A DNA stretch of 25,156 nt from CAZQKE01 sp964593865 (lineage in GTDB: Bacteria; Chloroflexota; Anaerolineae; JAAYZQ01), in assembly GCA_964593865.1 (NCBI GenBank), contig CAZQKE010000015.1:1-25156 (forward strand), written 5' to 3'. Shown one piece after another: positions 21,396 to 25,156 of the stretch. Position 1 is the first letter of the stretch. Every line of letters starts with the position of its first letter. The notes beneath the pieces were generated by a model. It had not been told where the DNA came from. It did no database searches and saw only the letters and a program-made list of their open reading frames with translations. The translations under genes and the position numbers were made by a program.

Positions 21396-22553
21396 ATGCG
21401 ATTACAGGGCGATCAAGACCTCGCCGCCGGGACCGTTCAAGCTTTCCGGGAAGCGTTCGGTGCGCCGCCCCAGGGCCTGTTCCGCGCTCCGGGGCGGGTC
21501 AATCTTCTGGGTGAGCACACCGACTACAACGACGGGTTTGTGCTCCCGGCGGCCATTGACCGGGCGGTGTGGCTGGCCGCTTCCCTCCGCCGCGACCGTC
21601 AGGTGCGCGTCCTGGCCCTGACGCTGGAGCGGGAGGATACCTTTTCCCTCGAGGGGCTGCAACCGGCGGAACCGATCCGCTGGACCAACTATATCCGGGG
21701 GGTGCTGGCCTTGCTGGAACGGGCCGGGTACTCCTTGCCCGGCCTGAACCTGGTCTATGCCGGGGATGTGCCCATCGGCGCGGGGCTGGGTTCCTCGGCG
21801 GCGGTGGAGGTGGCCGTGGCGACGGCGGTCCGCCATCTGTGCGATCTGCCCCTTTCGGACCTAGAATTGGCCCGCATCTGCCGGCAGGCCGAGCACGAAT
21901 TCACGGGGACCGCTTGCGGCATCATGGACCCCCTCATCTCCCTGTGCGGCCGGGCGGACCACGCGCTGCTCCTGGACTGTCGCCATTTGACCTGGGAAGC
22001 GGTTCCCATCCCGCCCGACGTGGACCTGGTCGTTTGCGATACCGGCAAGCGGCATACGTTGGCCCATTCGGCCTACAATGAACGGCGGGCCGAGTGTGAG
22101 GAGGCTGCCCGGCGGTTGGGCGTTCCTGCCCTGCGTGACCTGGACGGGCCGACCTGTGAGGCCCAGGCCGACCGCCTGCCCCTCACCCTGGCCCATCGCT
22201 GCCGCCATGTCGTCTATGAGAATGAGCGCACCCTGCGGGCGGCCCAGGCTCTGCGGGATGGCGACCTGGCCCTCTTTGGGCGGCTGATGAACGAATCCCA
22301 CACCAGCTTACGCGATCTGTACCGGGTCAGCTGCGACGAATTGGACCTGATGGCCGCCTTGGCCCAGTCGCAGCGAGGCTGTTGGGGAGCGCGGATGACC
22401 GGCGGAGGGTTCGGCGGCTGCGTTATCGCCCTGGTCCAAAAAGAAGCAACCCCGGCCTTTGTCCGGCAGGTGGCAACCCTGTACGAACGCCAGGCGTTGC
22501 GCCGCCCAACCCTCTACGTCTGTCGGGCGACGGAGGGGGCGGGCGTGGTTTGA
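21396..22553 (+). CDS. galK: Galactokinase
   Basis: A 385-residue GHMP kinase that phosphorylates galactose at C1, the first step of the Leloir pathway. The galactokinase signature APGRVNLLGEHTDYNDGF is at 31-48. The ATP-binding GHMP motif PIGAGLGSSAA is at 126-136 and the third motif MTGGGFGGCVIAL is near the C-terminus. The catalytic Asp is in CGIMDPLIS at about 178. Most galactokinases have Gln after that Asp (MDQ), while here it is Pro. ATG 21396 gives the normal N-terminus, although the ribosome binding site is poor. No galT or galE is in the window. Confidence 0.94.
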   Translation: MRLQGDQDLAAGTVQAFREAFGAPPQGLFRAPGRVNLLGEHTDYNDGFVLPAAIDRAVWLAASLRRDRQVRVLALTLEREDTFSLEGLQPAEPIRWTNYIRGVLALLERAGYSLPGLNLVYAGDVPIGAGLGSSAAVEVAVATAVRHLCDLPLSDLELARICRQAEHEFTGTACGIMDPLISLCGRADHALLLDCRHLTWEAVPIPPDVDLVVCDTGKRHTLAHSAYNERRAECEEAARRLGVPALRDLDGPTCEAQADRLPLTLAHRCRHVVYENERTLRAAQALRDGDLALFGRLMNESHTSLRDLYRVSCDELDLMAALAQSQRGCWGARMTGGGFGGCVIALVQKEATPAFVRQVATLYERQALRRPTLYVCRATEGAGVV

Positions 22554-22650
22554 TGGTTTGAACCGCCAAGGGCGCGAAGGAAAGAAAAAAAGCCTTTGCG
22601 GTTCCGAAAAGATCGCAGGGAAAAAGGGGAAACCCCTCACGCCCTTGTTT
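22554..22650. repeat. CGCCAAGG-family repeat between galK and the kinase gene
   Basis: At 22559-22607 the arms GAACCGCCAAGGGCGCGAAGG and, after an A-rich spacer, CCTTTGCGGTTCC face each other as an inverted pair. This is the same family as at 15715-15810. No promoter for the kinase gene is clear. Confidence 0.75.
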
Positions 22651-24225
22651 ATGAGATCGGCGATGCAGAACTACCAGTTACGCCAACGGGATTATCTTTT
22701 GGAGATCAGCCGGGCCATGACCTCCCGGCTGGACTTGGAATCGCTCCTGAGGTTGACTCTCACCAAGGCGGTGGAACTGCTGCGGGGGCAGGTGGGCCTC
22801 ATCGTCCTGCGCGACCGGGATGGGGTGCTGCGGGTGCGGGCTAGCTACGGCCTCTCGCAAAGGCTGCTCCGCTTTTTCCAACCGCTGTGGGAGGACTTGC
22901 CGGGGTTGCGGGGGCTGACCGGTTCCCTGGCCCGCTGGACCATCCCCGACCTGCAGATGCGTCTGGCGATGGTGTCCGCCGCCGCCGGGCTGGCCTTGCA
23001 CCAGGTAGTGGCCCTGCCTTTGGTCATTGAGGAGCGGCTGCTGGGCGTCATCTATATCTTTCGCTCCGGCGGCAGTGCCTTTTCCCCCGATGAGCGGGCC
23101 TTGCTGGCCGCCTTTGCCGACCAGGCGGCCATTGCCGTCCGCAACGCCGAACTCTACCAACAGGTCAAAGAAGAGCGGGAATCGTTGCGGGCCGTCATCG
23201 AAAACAGCGCAGAAGGGATCGCCATCCTGGATGCTGCCGGGCGGGTACAGATGTTCAACCGCGCCCTGGCCCACATGACCGGCTGGGAGGCGGAGGAGGC
23301 CCTGGGGCGGCCCGCCACCGAGGTGTTGGTCCTCCACGACCGCCAGGGCAGGGAGGTTTCCCTGCCCTGGCCGCCGCGCCGCCGGACTTCTGCCGCCGAG
23401 GGCCGCGCCTATGTGGAAGGAACCGTTGCCCGCCGCGGTGGGCCGCCCGTGGCCGTGGGCGTGACCATGACGCCCCTCTATGACCATGCCGGGAACCTGA
23501 GCCGCATCATCCTCAACGTCATGGACATCACCCGCTTCCGCCAGGCCGAAGAACTCAAATCCACCTTCATCTCTGCCGTTTCTCACGAGCTGAAAACGCC
23601 GGTGGCCCTCATCAAAGGCTATGCAGAAACCCTGCGCCGCGAGGATGCCAACTGGGACCGGGAGACGATCAACGAGGGCCTAGATGTCATTGCCGAGGAG
23701 GCCGACCACCTGACTCACCTGATCGATAGCCTCCTAGAGGCAAGCCGCATCCAAGCAGGCGGTTTCAAGCTCCAACCGACCGACGTAGACCTGCCCCGCC
23801 TGGCCGAAAAGATCGTGGAGCGGTTTCGCACCCAAACCGACATCCACACCTTTGAGCTGGACTTTCCGCCCGACTTTCCCCTGGTGTGGGGCGATCCGGA
23901 ACGGCTGCGGGAGGTGCTGACCAACCTGGTGAGCAACGCCGTCAAATACTCGCCCCAGGGCGGGACCATCTGGATCGGCGGGCGGCCGGACCGGCAAGGC
24001 GTCACCGTCTATGTGGCCGATCAGGGCATCGGCATTCCGCCGGAGGAGCAGGAGCGCATTTTTGAGCGGTTCTATCGGGTGGATAGGGGGACGCGTCGGA
24101 TTGAGGGGACGGGGCTGGGGCTGTATCTGGTCAAGGCCATCGTTGAAGCCCACGGCGGCAAGGTCTGGGTGGAGAGCGCGCCGGGGCGGGGTTCAATTTT
24201 TATCTTTACCCTGCCGCACAAATAG
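22651..24225 (+). CDS. Soluble GAF-PAS sensor histidine kinase
   Basis: A 524-residue cytoplasmic kinase with no membrane segment. A GAF domain (about 27-175) is followed by a PAS domain (about 178-295, VIENSAEGIAILDAAGRVQMFN). The HisKA helix bears the phospho-acceptor His312 (FISAVSHELKTPVALIKGYAE). The ATPase domain has N box LTNLVSNAVKYSPQGG (about 423-438), G1 DQGIGIPPEEQERIFERFYR and G2 GTGLGLYLVKAIVEAHGG. It probably phosphorylates the PhoB-type regulator encoded 29 bases downstream. ATG 22651 is chosen because the longer frame from 22459 runs through the end of galK and the repeat. ATG 22663 is an alternative, and neither has a strong ribosome binding site. The signal is unknown. Confidence 0.92.
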   Translation: MRSAMQNYQLRQRDYLLEISRAMTSRLDLESLLRLTLTKAVELLRGQVGLIVLRDRDGVLRVRASYGLSQRLLRFFQPLWEDLPGLRGLTGSLARWTIPDLQMRLAMVSAAAGLALHQVVALPLVIEERLLGVIYIFRSGGSAFSPDERALLAAFADQAAIAVRNAELYQQVKEERESLRAVIENSAEGIAILDAAGRVQMFNRALAHMTGWEAEEALGRPATEVLVLHDRQGREVSLPWPPRRRTSAAEGRAYVEGTVARRGGPPVAVGVTMTPLYDHAGNLSRIILNVMDITRFRQAEELKSTFISAVSHELKTPVALIKGYAETLRREDANWDRETINEGLDVIAEEADHLTHLIDSLLEASRIQAGGFKLQPTDVDLPRLAEKIVERFRTQTDIHTFELDFPPDFPLVWGDPERLREVLTNLVSNAVKYSPQGGTIWIGGRPDRQGVTVYVADQGIGIPPEEQERIFERFYRVDRGTRRIEGTGLGLYLVKAIVEAHGGKVWVESAPGRGSIFIFTLPHK

Positions 24226-24254
24226 CCACCTGTCGGATTTTCTGAGGAGGGATG

Positions 24255-24971
24255 ATGGTTTCGCCGACGGAACGGTTGATTCTCATTGTGGACGATGATG
24301 AACGCATGAGACGGTTCGTGCGCATGAACCTGGAGCTGGAAGGCTATATGGTGACCGAGGCGGGCAACGGTCTGGAGGCCCTGGATAAGGTCCGTGACGA
24401 ACTACCCGACCTGATCTTGCTGGATGTGATGATGCCCAAGATGGACGGCTTTGAAACGTTGAAACGCATCCGCGAGATTTCCACGGTTCCGGTCATCATG
24501 CTGACCGTCAAGGGGGATGAGGAGGACCGCATCCGGGGGCTGGACCTGGGGGCCGATGATTACGTAACCAAACCCTTCAGTCCCCGTGAACTCTCCAGTC
24601 GCGTGCAAGCGGTGTTGCGCCGGGCCGAAATGCCAACCCCCGTGGGCAAGACGGTGATCCGCATTGACGACCGCTTGCAGGTGGATTTTCGTCGCCGGGA
24701 GGTGATTGTGGACGGCAAGCGGATCAGCCTGCGCCCGACCGAGTATCGCTTGCTCTACCACTTGGTCAACAACGCCGGCTGGGTGATGACTCATTCCATG
24801 CTCCTTTCTAAGGTGTGGGGCTATGGCTATCGGGATGAAACGGGGTTGCTGCGGCTCTACATCACTTACCTGCGCAAAAAGATCGAACCGGACCCCAGCA
24901 ACCCGCGCTACATCCTCACCGAGCGGGGGGTCGGTTACCGCTTTGTGGACTTTCGGAAGCAGGGGACATAG
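24255..24971 (+). CDS. OmpR/PhoB-type response regulator
   Basis: A 238-residue transcription factor with a receiver domain (about 8-120) and a C-terminal winged helix (about 140-232). The phospho-acceptor is Asp57 in LILLDVMMPKMDG, with the acidic cluster VDDDE near the start and Lys in YVTKPFSPREL. The DNA-binding part shows LRPTEYRLLYHLV and the wing ILTERGVGYRFVD. ATG 24255 is favoured over ATG 24252 because GGAGG at 24246-24250 leaves a more normal spacing. It is the likely partner of the upstream histidine kinase, forming a complete two-component system. Confidence 0.95.
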   Translation: MVSPTERLILIVDDDERMRRFVRMNLELEGYMVTEAGNGLEALDKVRDELPDLILLDVMMPKMDGFETLKRIREISTVPVIMLTVKGDEEDRIRGLDLGADDYVTKPFSPRELSSRVQAVLRRAEMPTPVGKTVIRIDDRLQVDFRRREVIVDGKRISLRPTEYRLLYHLVNNAGWVMTHSMLLSKVWGYGYRDETGLLRLYITYLRKKIEPDPSNPRYILTERGVGYRFVDFRKQGT

Positions 24972-24983
24972 CCCTGCCGCCGC

Positions 24984-25012
24984 TTGCCAAATCGGGCGGG
25001 TGGTGGTACAAT
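24984..25012 (+). promoter_or_regulatory. Promoter of tRNA-Lys
   Basis: TTGCCA (24984-24989), a 17-base spacer and TACAAT (25007-25012) lie 12 bases before the mature tRNA start. Confidence 0.75.
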
Positions 25013-25024
25013 GGGGGTGGTCGT

Positions 25025-25098
25025 GGGCCGTTAGCTCAGCCTGGTAGAGCAGCTGCCTTTTAAGCAGCGGGTCGCAGGTTCGAATCCTGCACGGCTCA
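25025..25098 (+). tRNA. tRNA-Lys (anticodon TTT)
   Basis: A 74-base tRNA. The acceptor stem GGGCCGT pairs with ACGGCTC (one G-T pair). The anticodon stem GCTGC/GCAGC encloses loop CTTTTAA with anticodon TTT at 25059-25061. The T arm is GCAGG-TTCGAAT-CCTGC. The 3' CCA is not encoded. Confidence 0.97.
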
Positions 25099-25104
25099 TC
25101 ACCC

Positions 25105-25135
25105 AACGCCCGCGGGGGAACCCACGGGCGTTTTC
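25105..25135 (+). terminator. Rho-independent terminator after tRNA-Lys
   Basis: AACGCCCG (25105-25112) pairs with CGGGCGTT (25125-25132). One C/A mismatch and an inner GGG/CCC stem surround a GGAA loop, and the 3' arm merges into TTTT (25131-25134). It lies 6 bases after the tRNA. Confidence 0.85.
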
Positions 25136-25156
25136 TGTTACATACGCCCGGAGCAC

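Noticed and set aside
22459..22650. N-terminal extension of the histidine kinase
   Set aside because: It overlaps the end of galK in another frame and reads through the repeat.

Overview
The window looks like chromosomal DNA of a member of the Chloroflexota, most likely an Anaerolineae-like lineage. The evidence is indirect: high G+C, cell-surface proteins with long Thr-Pro linkers, an archaeal-type apgM phosphoglycerate mutase, a four-domain ribosomal protein S1, a YuaF/flotillin-like pair, and intergenic short repeats. No phage, transposase, plasmid or CRISPR genes are visible. Most genes are housekeeping, and the unusual content lies mainly in the intergenic DNA.

Layout. (1) 1-2987, minus: a ferrous iron uptake operon fur-feoA-feoB-feoC with overlapping genes, a consensus promoter and a Fur-box-like site just downstream of it; feoC runs off the left edge. 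(2) 3424-5351: a small membrane protein, a sortase with a Thr/Pro-rich linker, and a divergent UPF0173 metallo-hydrolase. The last two are driven by back-to-back promoters whose -35 boxes overlap. (3) 5411-8454, minus: ybeY, a 7TM-HD (PgpH-like) phosphodiesterase and yqeY, read as yqeY-pgpH-ybeY from one promoter. (4) 8514-9124: about 600 bases without a gene, holding a 100-base tandem repeat built on an octamer, then tRNA-Leu(CAA). (5) 9303-13104, plus: two related membrane-anchored Thr/Pro-linker proteins, an M24 peptidase and an orphan NarL-type response regulator. (6) 13147-17135, minus: clpC and ribosomal protein S1. (7) 17392-19609, plus: an NfeD-like membrane protein and a flotillin. 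(8) 19610-20141: an array of G+C-rich hairpins in two near-identical 180-base copies. (9) 20142-24971, plus: apgM, galK, a soluble GAF-PAS histidine kinase and its PhoB-type response regulator. (10) tRNA-Lys(TTT) followed by a rho-independent terminator.

How the parts work together. The first operon imports Fe(II) and is probably repressed by its own first gene. The yqeY-pgpH-ybeY operon combines RNA maturation with cyclic-di-AMP turnover. ClpC and S1 are protein quality control and translation. The NfeD-like/flotillin pair is a membrane microdomain module. apgM and galK are sugar metabolism, and the last two genes form a complete two-component system.

Promoters are readable by eye at eight places as sigma-70-type boxes with 17-18 base spacers. 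The best candidates for something undescribed are the paired Thr/Pro-linker proteins, the repetitive acidic segment in the NfeD-like protein, the palindrome over the clpC start region, and several families of short repeats that recur across the intergenic gaps.
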